From the NCBI GenBank assembly GCA_947311845.1, contig CAMZMU010000123.1, positions 13,917,347 to 13,981,346 of the forward strand: 64,000 nt of DNA, in the 5' to 3' direction. Origin of the DNA: Poa pratensis (taxonomy: Eukaryota; Streptophyta; Magnoliopsida; Poales; Poaceae). The notes beneath the pieces were generated by a model that searched no databases, was not told where the DNA came from, and saw only the letters and a program-made list of their open reading frames with translations. A program made the translations under genes and the position numbers. Position 1 is the stretch's first letter. Every line of letters begins with the position of its first letter. This document shows positions 34,483 to 46,617 of the stretch, piece after piece.

Positions 34483-35136
34483 CAGGGGTGGGCATATAAA
34501 CCGAGGACCGAATTACCGAACCGAAAGAACCGGGACCGGAGCCGAAAAGGCCAGAACCGAAAATTTCGGTGCTAAACTCGGTCATCATTTGTGCAAAACC
34601 GAATTAATGTTAGGAAATTCGGTTTAACCTTTGGTTGACCGAATAGACCTAGTAAACCGAATAAACATACATAGCCTTAGAATCTGTAAACTAGCCCAGC
34701 CCACTTCTCTAATTGTTTAAGGCATTCCCGCAAAGCAAAGCCCACGTGAGAAGTGGTCGTGCGGTTGCCCCGGCCTCTCGCATCCAGATCGATATGCGGC
34801 GACGGCCGTTCGGCAGCACGTACCTGGTGGCATCTCCTCCATCTCCTTCCTTTTCAGCGCCCTTCCGCCTCGTCTGCTCCACGCCGGCGGCCAGCGTGGC
34901 TGCGCTTCGACCTGCAAGGCAGAGTATCCATGGCGGCACAAATATACAGAATCTGCAGTTATTCTGTTCGGTCCAGTTCGGTCATAACCGAGTCCCGAAC
35001 CGATTTTTGAATGCACCGAACCCTCGGTTATCTATTTTTCAGTTAACCGATCAGTTGTCAGTTTCTCAAAACCGAAATCCTTTATTACCCGAAGCACCGA
35101 ACCGATCGGTTCGGGGGAACCGAATGCCCAGTCCTA
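34483..35136. mobile_element. Non-autonomous hAT-type transposon
   Basis: A 654-bp element starting CAGGGGTGGGCAT and ending ATGCCCAGTCCTA, with the exact 8-bp duplication GTTGGCAC at 34475-34482 and 35137-35144. Subterminal regions are packed with AACCGAA/TTCGGTT motifs, giving further inverted pairing. The GC-rich centre (34710-34940) has frames but no recognisable domain. An 8-bp duplication and these ends are typical of hAT. Confidence 0.9.
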
Positions 35137-35144
35137 GTTGGCAC

Positions 35145-36229
35145 TGTCGGAGGGGGGGGGGGCATGTGCCCCCTTCCACTAAAATCACCCAGACTAGACA
35201 ATGATGGAGTGAATGCAAAATCAATACTGGGAAAGAGGCTAGATAGTCAGGTGTCGTTCATCGGGACAATATGTAGTGTGTGTCAGCTAACTATAGATTT
35301 AACAAGCAAAATGGCTTCGCGCAGACGGCTTCAGCCTTCTGTGAAGCACTGGCGAGAGCTTTGTAGATGCGTTGTGCATCCCTGCACGAGCAACGAGAGA
35401 CTGGTACCTGCACGGCAGCACGAGAAGCAGCAACTTCTTGTTTGGTTGCCCACGGGTTACAGGAACGCACTGTTGTATGCGATTTTCGGTCCGTTTGGTC
35501 GTCTGCCCCATTTCGCGAACCTGCATATAAAACACCCTTGGCCAGGCCCAAAACACACTGTGCCAGGCCCAGAAACAACTTAATCGCTCACCTAGTGCAA
35601 TTTTGGCACTGTAGGCTGTAGAGTTGGCCCAGTGTGTGTACCTGACATGTTGCCTCCTCACCTGCCTAAACCTCCTCCACTTACTTCTTGATCTTCTCAA
35701 CTTAGTGTCTCTCTAATCTGACTAAATATTGCTTGATTCAAAATAAAGTGTACATGAAATTTATGCGCGTCGACGAGTAGGTTCCATTCCCGTGCTCGGT
35801 TTCGAGTTTCGTTGAGCGTAACATGTCAAATCTGGACCGGAGTTTGTTGTTGTTTTGGACAAATTTTGTCAAATTCGTCGCGTACGGTCAACCGTTTGAG
35901 ATATCCGTGTAGCTTCATCTCAATGTTCCGCACAACTTTCATGCTGTAAGTTTTTTGATTCGGCGGTCGTATACGAGCAGATTTTGTGTTGTAAGTATGC
36001 ACGTATTTAGACTACAGGTAGTGTACAGTCTCTGTCACCGCGGCTCGCCGTTGCTGTGAACTCTGCCGTTGTTGTTACTGCTATTAGGTGTGCTTGGTGT
36101 AGGTGTTGTTCAGCTACTCGACATCGTCTTCGCTCAGCGACGTCGCTCAGAGCCATGGAATTCGTCATCGTTGCGACAGTTATTAAGCCGTGCTTGTGTA
36201 TGTGCGTGAACTGACTGCAGCTAGAATTT
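35145..36229. other. Intergenic, nothing identified
   Basis: It begins with a G run (35152-35161). It contains a GGCCAGGCCCAAAACACA-type repeat near 35538-35575 and otherwise no supported gene. Confidence 0.35.
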
Positions 36230-36744
36230 TGTGAGCACGCGATTTTTTGGTTGTAATTTTTTGACATTTTGAAATGTGTTTAAAATGCATTTTAAAGAAA
36301 AGGCACATATGCGCCTAGGAGGTAAAATGCATCGCTCAAAATTAAAATACTTGTTTTTCCTGATAATCGTTAACTACTTATTCTTATCCAAATAATACTT
36401 TATTCTTATTCTTTTTTTATTAATTCTCTTTTCTCCCAATGGCTACTCAAAGGACCCCAAATCTATAATCGCTAAGAAATCACCAAGAACAACAAGAATG
36501 TGTCTGTTTCACGACAAACATGAGCTTATTCAACACTAGTACTAAACTCTCTATGAGCATGAAAAGATTGATGACATTTTTCATTACCGCTGGTAAGCAT
36601 GCAAACATTGTCAGTATTTTTTATATTATTTGTACTAGAAAATATTTTTATTCCACACTAGGCCACATTACTTGAATCACAATTATTCATCAGTTGAGCA
36701 ACTATGAAAAAGTTGATACATCCATGTATATATCATTTTTTGAC

Positions 36745-37132
36745 CTAGTTAGATGGTGTGTTTGACAGCATTCCTCGACATACATAGCACTTGCATCCCT
36801 CGGGTACACACTTTGCAGATAGGCCGCCGGGTGGAGGGATGATCTTCTTGCAGTAAGTAAGGCAATCTTTGTCATTACATGACCCCTTTTTGATGATATA
36901 GTCGCATTGAAGCTTAGAAGTTGCCATAGCTATATATTGGAAGGAAAGGATTATGATTGATTAGACCAATTACACAATCATACATACACATATACATAAA
37001 TATATATTACAAATACACATGCACTACTAGAGTTTAGATAGCTAAACATCGAAGCATGTAGAATTTGCTGGAGGTACCTGATGACAGCAATAGGAGGGCC
37101 AATGCAAGAAATAGAATCTGTGTGCTCCTCAT
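36745..37132 (-). CDS. Secreted cysteine-rich defensin-like (DEFL/LCR) peptide, two exons
   Basis: Exon 1 (37132-37078, 55 nt) encodes a strong signal peptide, MRSTQILFLALALLLLSS, and ends at a GT donor. Exon 2 (36929-36745) starts after TATATAG and ends in TAG. The join is in frame and gives 79 residues. The predicted mature peptide of about 58-60 residues has eight cysteines in the order C-x8-C-x4-C-x3-C-x13-C-x4-C-x-C-x2-C. The C-x3-C and C-x-C pairs are typical of the CSalpha-beta fold. One intron just after the signal peptide is the usual gene structure of plant defensin-like genes. The peptide would be secreted to the apoplast, and relatives act in defence or in reproductive signalling. 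All cysteines, both splice sites and the core promoter look intact. Too small to be called by simple frame length. Confidence 0.88.
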
Positions 37133-37232
37133 TTCTAGTTACAAACTTAGCGCTAGGATTAAATTGGTACAAGTGGTGCTTGTTGTGTCCCCTTCGGATT
37201 TTTTAGTGTACTAATGAAAGGCAAATGATGAT

Positions 37233-37242
37233 CCTTTTATAG
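37233..37242 (-). promoter_or_regulatory. TATA box of the defensin-like gene
   Basis: CTATAAAAGG on the minus strand lies about 100 bp upstream of the ATG, with predicted transcription start near 37205. It is a consensus plant TATA box and supports a working promoter. Confidence 0.75.
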
Positions 37243-38741
37243 TGAACACGTAGTTGTAAATGGCAAAGATAAGGACACATTTATTAAAATAAATTAATAG
37301 TAGAGATAAGGAAACGTTAATTGCAATAAATCAATATGATTCACTATAGAGATCAATAGAATAATTAAGGTCTGTAAACGATTGGATTAATGTGAATATA
37401 ATAATTAAGTTCTATAAAATGGTTGGAATAATGTTAATAATTCACAAATAATTGACATTCAGTTATTTTGGAGAAGAAGTGTTGTAATAGACAGGGGAAA
37501 TGATTGAAAATGTTAAATTACAAAATTAGCACAAAGTTAGTGGTCCATATGTTTCACAATAGACCTATATACACCCGTAGTCCAACAATTTGTTATGGAT
37601 GTGCAAAATTGTCCAGCTAGTTGAAATTGGGTTCAGCTAGTCCTAATAGTTGTGCGGTGCAAAACTGATCACATAAATACGAAAGTAAGATAAAAAGAAC
37701 TGAGTAAACCCACAATTCAAAATATGATCTCATGATGGACTAGCCAAACCATGCAAGGATGAACTCGGTCAAAATCTGTTACATGGAAGGAGGGAGATAG
37801 AAAAAGTGAATGAATAAACCTTTTCTCAGAGAAGGAAGTAAATATAAGTACATTAGTGCATGAAAAAGTAAATACAAGTATGTTCCAGCGGAATAGTGCC
37901 CCGGATAGGTCCATGAGTGTCCATAAATGTAAGCAATCAAAAGTGTGAGATGCTGATGTCTACCATCTTCAATTTCAGTTGCAGGACCAAATCACTGAAG
38001 ATATCTTGAAGATTATACTGCAGAACGAGGAGGTTGATGCTCCTGTAAGTCTGCTAGCTTGTGCTGATTTTATTCTAGTCCTCGTTCCTGGAACACATCT
38101 AGCTGGTGTTGCCTACTTCCAGCATTCATACTGTAGTCCAGTTTGCAGTGTCATACTCATCAAGCTGGTGTTGCCTACTCCCAGCATGCAAACTGTAGCC
38201 CAGTTTGCAGTGTCATTGCGCTGCTGGAATGATTCTGGGTAGTCGAAGTACATATTTATCTCAAGAAAGTCTGTCTAAGACGTGTTTGCCTTTGGTGCAA
38301 CATATCTCAAGAAAAATGTTTTTTGCTTCAGTGGTGAAGTCCCAGACACGCGAGGAGGAAATGTTGGATCGCCGAGGGAGGAAGAGACATTCCTTTCATG
38401 GTTTAGGGAACTTGTTGAACGTACCCCTTATAAGGGATTACGCATTTGTCTATTGTAGGAGTTTTTATGCATGTGCAGTAACCTGCTTCGTTCTATGTTT
38501 CCGATCGACCTGGATGTATATTGCAGTGCACGTTTGTATATATCTATCTAAGCCAGTGCAGCTCCAGATCACGTTAGCACAGGAAAGTGTTACTCATAGC
38601 ACATCAATCGAAGCCAGCTCTCAACAGCAAAAAATCAAAATAAGTGGGTATGATGACAGTTTCGTGGTAAAAGGTTTCTTTCTTAAACGGTTTTTACAAG
38701 GAAATGACGACCTTTCTAGTAGGTTAATAGCTGTGTGGCAG

Positions 38742-38831
38742 TGTTGAATATTGTGTATTCGGTTAGGGTTAGGGTTTACCTCTCTCTCCCTCCTATATAT
38801 ATGCACCTTTGGTGATCATTATGTAATACAA
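38742..38831 (+). repeat. 5' LTR of copia 2, first part
   Basis: TGTTGAATATTGTG... through ...GTAATACAA, 90 bp. It includes a CCTATATATATG box and a telomere-like TTAGGGTTAGGG motif. The remaining 20 bp lie at 46580-46599, directly before the primer-binding site TGGTATCAGAGC (46600). Confidence 0.92.
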
Positions 38832-40012
38832 CTAGCGGGGTGGCCCGCGCATTTGCGCGGCTAGTTCAATAATATAACCAAATCTGAAGCCAATTATGAC
38901 ATAGCTATAGCTATTTTAAAAGGTATATAGGCTATTGCTTATTTAAATTAATTTACCGTTGCAGTATAAAGTATATAGAATTCAACATATACATATGTAA
39001 ATTATTGAGGAAATAGCATACGGCTCAATAGAAACATGATTATATTTTGGTAAAAAAACTTCCAGTTATATCTATTAGGTGTCGGGAACCTTCTCTTCCT
39101 CTCTCAACATGTCAATCGTAGTATGATTGTATGAAGTCTTTTTTAATGACTGCAAAGGATTTTCTGCTTGATACTTTCCCTAGGCTTTACTCGTTTTGCA
39201 CATGATGGTCATTGTACATAGACTGAATTTTAGACTCTGGCTTTCGGTGCAGGCCTTTCAAGAGTTTCAGCAATGGCAAAATTTGTTTTGGAGAGGGGAA
39301 CTGGTATTTCCCACTGAAATAATGGGTCAAGGATAATATGCATGGGATATCAGATGTGTTTGCTCCATGTTAGTTTAGAAATTCATGTTTGCTAGTCTCC
39401 AGTCTCAACACTCAGTTGAGCTCAAGGTTCTAACTTGCTGCTAGTAGTCAATACGTTTTAAACATGGACATTTTGTGTCGCAACTCGCACCTCGACTTAG
39501 GGTACAACTGTATATGCTTTGTCAGGACAATGTCTTGAAAGATTGCTGTCATATTATTGAGTGATCTTTTCCTCTATGATGCTAGAGACGGGCGCCATCT
39601 TTGTCTAAGGCCCTCTATGATAGAAGTTCTATCTGCCTAAAGCTGGTTTTAGCGGACCTTGTTTTTGGAAGTCTCTATTGGGGCTATTTGGAACATTTGG
39701 AAAGAGCAAAATAGACATATAGTTGAGCCAAGAGATCTTTCCTTTGCTAGATGGAAAGTATTATTTCGTAAGTAGCTGATTCTTTTCTAGTAGGGTCGAG
39801 GTTACTGATGATCAAAGCTTTAGGCTTGGCTAGAATTCCTCTTGTAATAATCTTTAGGTATCTTTCCCTCGTACATACTATGTCAATATTATTTTCTTCT
39901 TTTAACAGAAAATTAACTGTTGGGATCTCCTCAACTAATTCCTAGTCAAGAAAATCATAGGTTGCAAGTGTTCTCCAAAATGTATTTTATGAATTAGCGG
40001 CCGTGCTTTGAG

Positions 40013-40519
40013 CAAAGTTTTAAATAGCAGGCTATTCCATTTAGCGGCTGCTCCGACAAAAGTTATGAAAGGCTATAGCGGAGCTATAGCGAAGCTAAAC
40101 CCATTTAGCGTTTTTCTTAAATAATGAAAATTTATATAAAAAAATAAGTCTACAATCAAGTATCATATATTATATATCACATATAATTCATCTAAACATT
40201 CACACATATCTTAAAACCAACCATTGATTACAAATTTCAGCTCAAAAACTAAGTTTTGCATCAATGCGCCATACATACAGTAAAAACAGGAAGGGATAAT
40301 AAGCTAGATGGATAACTTTATGGTATTAACTCGTGTCCCTTCGATGGTTGTAGCGGTTTAGCGGGCTAAATGTATCAAAATTTAGCGCTATAACGGAATT
40401 TAGCGGGCCATTAGCGTCGTTTTCAATTTAGCGTTAAAAGTGTATAGCGTTAGCGGGAGAGCTCTCCAAAGACTATAGCGAGGCTATAGCGGAGTTATAG
40501 CGGGTTATTTAAAACTTTG
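40013..40519. mobile_element. hAT MITE inside Helitron 2
   Basis: 507 bp, starting CAAAGTTTTAAATAGC and ending TTATTTAAAACTTTG. It is flanked by the exact 8-bp duplication GCTTTGAG (40005-40012, 40520-40527). The body is built from TATAGCGG/TTTAGCGG-type repeats in both orientations, a familiar grass MITE structure. Confidence 0.9.
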
Positions 40520-42566
40520 GCTTTGAGTTACTTCACCGTGCAAAAGGTAAACATCCCAGATGTCAAAACTCAAAACAGATGATTTTTAGTATGCACACTT
40601 TGCGAAATATTGTACTCACTCTCTTTATGCAACGCACATTTTTCTGAAAAGTAAGAAATTTGAGAATGAACCTTTTTCGTGTTTAAGGGAGAGCTCGGTA
40701 CCAATAAACATGTATATTACTGTTTCACTAAAGATCTATGAACAACTGGCTAATTGTGTTAAGCTATATATGCAAAGCAAACCAAGATGTAAAATCTACC
40801 TGACATCCTCCCGAAATATTTTACTGAGGCTTTATTGTCATGTGTTCCACAAATTATTATCCAGAAGTATCTGACACCTGCAAAAATGAAGAACAAATGA
40901 AATATATACTTACTGGTTGAGCTGAGGATGTAAGCTTAAGTTGTTGTTTCTAGGACAGATGGCAAGCTGGAGTAGCATATCAATTTGATTATCATTCAGC
41001 CATCTGCAAGCAAAGTAATTTTCTCTACAAAATACCAAGCAATGACATGATTGTCAGAAAATCGATCGGCAACATCAAATGAGTCATTTTAAAATAAAAA
41101 ACATGTAGAATGTACACTAAAACCGTTCAAAATTACAATTAACAAATTTATGGAACAACTCACTGACACAAATTTTGCAAGTAGAAATAAATAATAAGTA
41201 TTTGCGTCTATTTACATATTCGTGCATAACAATACATATCTGTGCAAAAAAGGAAAATAGGGCACTATACTGTTACTACGAATTTCATGCAATGAAGATC
41301 AAAACCTAAGTAAACATACCTGTTTTTGGGACCAATTAATCACTCTGTTCTACCAAGGCTTCAGTTAGCTACCAAATTGTTGCACCTACTGAGAGTGCTT
41401 AATGATGGAAGTTTATTACCTACATGTGTGAAATATACCAGAGTTTTCCTTGTACCAGAGTGATTTCTTTTGCAACAAACACCGTTGGCAGGCCTCTTCT
41501 TCTCACTTGTGATCCCTCTGTTCGGTTACGTTAATGGAGCTCTCCCTGGACGACCAAGATGGCGACACGCCGGCGGCGCCTCGGTCAATCGAGGAAGCCC
41601 CAGCCGTCGATATGCAGCGCGTCAGCTTGCCAATGAAGATGTACGCATCAGCCGTCGATGCAGCGTGTCAGCTTGCCACAAAATCAATTAAGGCCAAATA
41701 AAATTAATAGAATGATATGGCAAGATTGCTCCGATGCTCATTGTGCAGTCCTCTGAACTCGCGCGAAAGACTCAGCAGATGCGTCCAGCGTCTGTTCAGA
41801 CGGACGACAACTCATACCGGCCACGTTCGCCTCTACATGAGTTTATCCATACTCATATCGACTCCAAATCATGCGTTTAATGCAAGCAATGTCAACATCG
41901 ATGCACTACACACATCAGTCGATTGTGAATTTGTGTGGGCGTGTGGAGTTGAGAGCATGGGGTCGTTGGGATTCAACTTCACCAACAGGCAACAGGAAGA
42001 ACTTTGTTGTAGGCGGATGGCGGTGGGCAAGCAGATCGAGATTGCATTCCCATGACCACGCAGATGAACCAATTCCTTGATTTCAATAAGTCTAATCGGG
42101 AGGTCCATGCTTTGTGAGGATAAAATCTGGGTAGGTGTTTGCTCCATCAACCTCGTCGAGAACAACATGAAGCTCGTTTTCCTCGTCAACCTGAGGCTGC
42201 TATACGGCCATGATTTTAAGTCTTCCAGTCGAGCACATGTGCGCCACCGAAACATCCCGCTGCCACCGCCATTAGAGCTGTCGTGCCGTCGATTTCGCCA
42301 TCATGCATCTACCTTCTGATACTCTGATCTCATCTTGGCAAAGGTGCTTGAAGACGTGAGGAACACAATGCCTCGATCAATGTCAAAAACGGTCAACCAA
42401 TTCAAGGGACACCGGTTTCGTCGATTTCTTCCGGACTGTCGGATGTGGGCATGTGGCTGTGTGATACCGTACCGCAATAGCACCTCCTGGTTTGCGCCGA
42501 ACAGAAGTACTTCGATGACCAGCGACTCCTGAGCGATGCTGCTCCGCTCTCAGTTTCTACAGAAAT

Positions 42567-42588
42567 CCGCGCATTTGCGCGGCTAGTT
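42567..42588. repeat. Second copy of the Helitron terminal hairpin
   Basis: CCGCGCATTTGCGCGGCTAG followed by T repeats the 38844-38863 sequence exactly. It may be the terminus of an older Helitron nested in, or captured by, Helitron 2. The usual 9-12 base spacer before CTAG is missing on the plus strand, so its role is uncertain. Confidence 0.5.
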
Positions 42589-44329
42589 TTGCTATGTAGT
42601 TGATATTTATGGTTTTATGTATATAATAAGTTACTTTAGAATTATAAAAAATCATTGAACCAAAATTCAACATTCATTTTTTCTTTACCATCTCTATGCC
42701 ATTTATTTGTCAAACCGCCTAATATTATTTGCATTAGTTCACTGCAACAACAAATCATATATTAGCCTTAGAAGTTAAGCATCTTATATTATGAACGGAT
42801 CAGGATAAACCTTGTGGTGAGATATATCAGGTCATTATTCCCTTTGTAAAGAGTAATGATTTTGCATTTTTACAATGTATAAGCACACGTTGGTCATGGT
42901 TCTCTTATGTCAATTGTGTGGCTTTGCACTTGTTTGTTGATAAATTGACTGGTTACAAAATTATAATGTTAATGTGTTTTAGTGGTAGGGTGACTATCCC
43001 AAATCCCGAAAAATACAATAGCTTGAATACGCACATGCGTAAAAATCAGATATATCGTGTTTATTTAGAATATTTTTACCAAGCTCCTTATGTTGTACTC
43101 CTACATGTATTGTTCTATTTTACTTTTTTTCTAAAAAAAATTGCATAGACAATTTGTGTTAAAATGTAGATAGTAATTATAACCAATATATGCGTGTTGA
43201 TATACGTTTTGATTTTTAATCTAATGATAGCTACTGTCAAATATATTTTTCAATAACAACAAAGTTGAATTCCGTCGTGGTCACCGCTTTGTAGTGTTTT
43301 TACTAATTCTTATCATAGATTAGTGGCTTTTCCTCAACTTTTTCGATGAGATAATTCTTGGCCGCTCACATGTTCCCAATCAGGCGAGAGTTCTCTTTAC
43401 CATGGCGTCTACACATCCAAGCATAGAAGACGAATTCTAGGGGGAGAGTCAGCTGTAAGTTACCATCATATACTCTTCTTCCTTTTAGTTACTTCGTTCT
43501 TTTCCTGCAATTTGCATGGGCTGCCTGGCATGATCCTTTGTCTGAGAAGCTCACTACAGCTCGTATGCAAAACGAAGTTGAGATTTCCTTGAATAAGGGA
43601 TTTAGGTATATAAGTACATCTGTTAGTAAATTTCACATAATAGTTTCTAAAGAAGTACTTTTTTGTTGCTCCATATAGTTTTCATACTGACATTGTATTT
43701 CAATCTGACTGTATAAAAATGTGGTTCTGTCATAAGTAATGTTAAAGACACTATAGAAGACGGTCAGTCAGACCTGTTTCCTCATCTTGCATTGTCTGTT
43801 ATGCAAACCCTCCAGGTGAAGTAAATGTGAGTTTATCTAACTTGAAAGTTGTCTGATCAAATAAGTAAATTCATAGTTTGATTAAAATATTTAGCCGAAG
43901 TCTAACGAATCCGGCTTAAAATTACGCCTTTATATGTTTGTATATCTGCAAATAAAGTTTCATTCAAAAGTATTGCCAAGCTCGGTTAGTCGCGAATACA
44001 TGTATGTACCTAGAGAAAAAAAATAAATTTGCATCCATCGCGTGCAAGTGCAACACAGAAGCAAGGAACTGATAATATTGTCTAATCCGTGCTAGGATCA
44101 TGCACCAAGAGAGGGAGAGACTACCTGGAGGCTGGACGGACCACGTATGTAACACATGGTGCCCATGGGGATCAGCTTATACTCCTCGCAGGTGTATTTG
44201 TCATGCTGGTCTGCCGCGTCCTTGCAGTCCATGACCTTGGCGGAGCGCCACCTTCAATTGGTTCCTTGAGATGAAAAATCGAATTGACAAATCTGTATAT
44301 TGATCCATTGGTTCGCTAATGGAACAGAG

Positions 44330-44440
44330 CCTCGGATAAAAATATTGCTATGTCGTCGCGATCACCGGCAATCTGCAAGTCCCTGGCATGTCGCCTCCTG
44401 TTGATGTCGCTGTTGATTTCCTGCAAACCTGGAAAAATTG
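44330..44440 (-). other. Exon-like captured fragment in Helitron 2
   Basis: After the acceptor AATTTTTCCAG, the minus strand reads an open frame, LQEINSDINRRRHARDLQIA then GDRDDIAIFLSEALFH. The codon pattern looks like real coding DNA. The source gene is not recognised. Confidence 0.4.
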
Positions 44441-45173
44441 GTGTTGCCAACCTGCTCTGCAGACCAAGAGAGCCTGACTGAGTTTTTAGTGCCGTTTTTG
44501 TTCCCTGCTGTGCTGTTTTACCTTACTGCTACCTAGCTTAGCGCTGTATACTTTCGGCTACTCGTACATCTTGTACTCCTCTCCTATATGAAATAAGAAA
44601 AGCAGGCCCCTGCCTTTTCGTCAATTTCCTGCAAACAGAATAGATAATATATCATTTAGAATAGAATATCATTAAATTTTTATTTTCTTTTATGTTATGC
44701 GGATTCATCAGAATACTTTGTATTAGAATGTAAGTCTTCAGTCCATTACTTTGTTTTTCATTGGTAATTTGAAATCAATCTATTTCTGTAATTAGCCCAG
44801 AATAAAACTATTTTTGTAATGCTGCGGATAATGATCTACAATTAGTCTGAATCTCTAACTTCAAATTTGGCATGGAGGGTATGATCACTATCTTGCTTAT
44901 GATTGTTTTGAGATCTGATATTGATAAAACTCAAAAGAAGATCTGATATTGATGCCTGACGTACTGGCTGCTTTGGTGTGCTTGTGCTGGTCGCGAAACG
45001 TCAGAAGACTGCTTGATGCCTAGCATGCAGCTTCTTGCTTGCACTACACTTTGTTCTTTATGCTTAACAGCCAAAGCCAAGTTGCATGCCTTCAGTCAAA
45101 TTGGTCTCATTAATTTGGTGTTAAACTCTCGGCCGTTATTTCACTCCTGGGCATGGGCGCATTGCGTGCTTAC

Positions 45174-45362
45174 TTCTCGTCCCTCATAGGTACTCTGGTA
45201 AATCTTGCCTGTGCGGATGGGCACGAAGATGCCGCGCTCACGGCATGGACGTTTGTGCCCTGATGGCATGAGACGACGGAAGCACGGCGATGCCAGGCGG
45301 CCGGGCTCCATTGCTATTGCCTGTTGAAGGTCTTCTGGCGCGAACTTCATGCTAGTGCTCAC
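45174..45362 (-). other. Exon-like captured fragment in Helitron 2
   Basis: The frame MSTSMKFAPEDLQQAIAMEP continues through CFRRLMPSGHKRPCRERGIF and ends at a GTAAGC donor (45173). Open, GC-rich and in the Helitron's own orientation, which is typical of captured gene pieces. Unidentified. Confidence 0.45.
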
Positions 45363-45470
45363 GGTAGATGCTACGAATACGAACGCGACGCACTGTCATC
45401 CTGACGGCATGGTCGCATGTATCCCACTGGTCTGAAACACCGGAAGCCCTCGCTATGTGGTTGTCGAACA

Positions 45471-45746
45471 CCATTCTCACTTATCTATCCGCCTTTCTTC
45501 TTCCAAGATTGTTGATTTTTTCAGATTAAGAATTTGTGATCCGTCCAATTTTTTGCTGCTTCTCGCCGAATCAATATCGCCATACAAACTCATCGAAGAC
45601 TCAGGGCTCCATTCTCACTTATCTATCCGCCTTTCTTCTTCCAAGATTGTTGATTTTTTCAGATCAAGAATTTGTGATCCGTCCAATTTTTTGCTGCTTC
45701 TCGCCGAATCAATATCGCCATACAAACTCATCGAAGACTCAGGGCT
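45471..45746 (+). repeat. 138-bp tandem duplication
   Basis: Two units (45471-45608 and 45609-45746) begin CCATTCTCACTTATCTATCC. They differ at a single base (T/C near 45526/45664). The 138-bp unit is a multiple of three, so a plus-strand frame passes through both. The near-identity means it arose much later than the host copia element. Confidence 0.9.
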
Positions 45747-46579
45747 CCTTGTATATTCATCAAGCTCGTTGGCGTCGAATTCATGGTCGTGAGACTGCCA
45801 TCCTCACCTCGAGCTCATCCGAAGTTTATGCTTGGTCGTTGCAGGGTATGCTGTCAGTGCTTCGTGATACGGAGTAGCGGTTGCCGAGTCGCCAAATCTA
45901 CTGTTGCGGCTCTTTTGTTTGCCGCAGTAGACTGGGTTGCCATCGATCATCCACCTCGACGTCCGCATACGCCATCTCTTCTCGCCGGATCGATATAAAG
46001 ATTGTCGTAGACCTTGCTACTCAGGAAGTCCGCGCGTGAAGATCGACAAAAAGTCTCAAGCGGCATCGTCTCGGGCTCGTGTAGACCTTCTGCAGGACAT
46101 TCATGTAGGGAACGCCTCATGCCCAGATCGATCGACTCGACTGCTCATATAGCCTTCGAGACGCTTCTTGCCGTAGTTGGAAAGCCAAAGCAATAAATTA
46201 TTGAGACTTGGGGTTCTACGACTCCTTGGCCATGCAAGACCTGCAAAAATAAAAATAAAAACTCACGGCTGCAGTGCATTACCAAAGTGTCAGAGTTGTT
46301 GTTTAAGTACAGCCGTGGAGATTTGTTTCTTTCATAGCTGTTGTTCCTAGACGTGAAGAATATGGACATTGACCGGTCGTCAGGAAATTAATTGTGGAGA
46401 CTTTTCTTTCTTTCGTAGCAGTTGTTTGTAGACGTGAGTAAGAAGGACATATGGACATTGGCCGGACATCACGAATTAATGTACCAAGTACGACGATTAA
46501 TCTGTATCGTTGATGTTTCTTAACTTTAGGGTGAATAATCCTAGCCGTCCATTGTCTTGTGTTTTAATTATATAATAGA

Positions 46580-46599
46580 TAGAAATATATCAAACAACT
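46580..46599 (+). repeat. 5' LTR of copia 2, last 20 bp
   Basis: TAGAAATATATCAAACAACT resumes the LTR after Helitron 2 and is matched by 55735-55754 with one mismatch. The primer-binding site TGGTATCAGAGC follows at 46600-46611. Confidence 0.9.
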
Positions 46600-46617
46600 T
46601 GGTATCAGAGCTTTTCT

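Larger units (their letters stand above)
36230..38480 (+). repeat. Segmental duplication, copy 2
   Basis: This is the second copy of 31384-33080 and holds the same intron-like sequence, the 20-codon exon (37984-38043) and its neighbours. Between the matching blocks (36480-37680) it contains the defensin-like gene, absent from copy 1. Copia 2 begins 262 bp downstream. Confidence 0.8.
38832..46579 (-). mobile_element. Helitron (Helitron 2), 7.7 kb, inserted in the copia 2 LTR
   Basis: Read on the minus strand it starts TCTATTATATAATTAAAAC (46579 downward). It ends with a hairpin, CCGCGC-AAAT-GCGCGG, then GCCACCCCG, then CTAG (38832), followed by T. The insertion falls between A (38831) and T (46580) of the LTR, and the 3' LTR (ACAATAGAAA) shows the empty site, so both ends are exact. 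No Rep/helicase is recognised. It contains exon-like pieces with splice sites on its own strand, a hAT MITE, a 138-bp tandem duplication and a second copy of the terminal hairpin at 42567-42588. Confidence 0.93.

Noticed and set aside
38760..38780. Telomere-like TTAGGGTTAGGGTTTA
   Set aside because: It is inside the copia 2 LTR and recurs (mutated) in the 3' LTR, so it is an LTR promoter motif and not an interstitial telomere.
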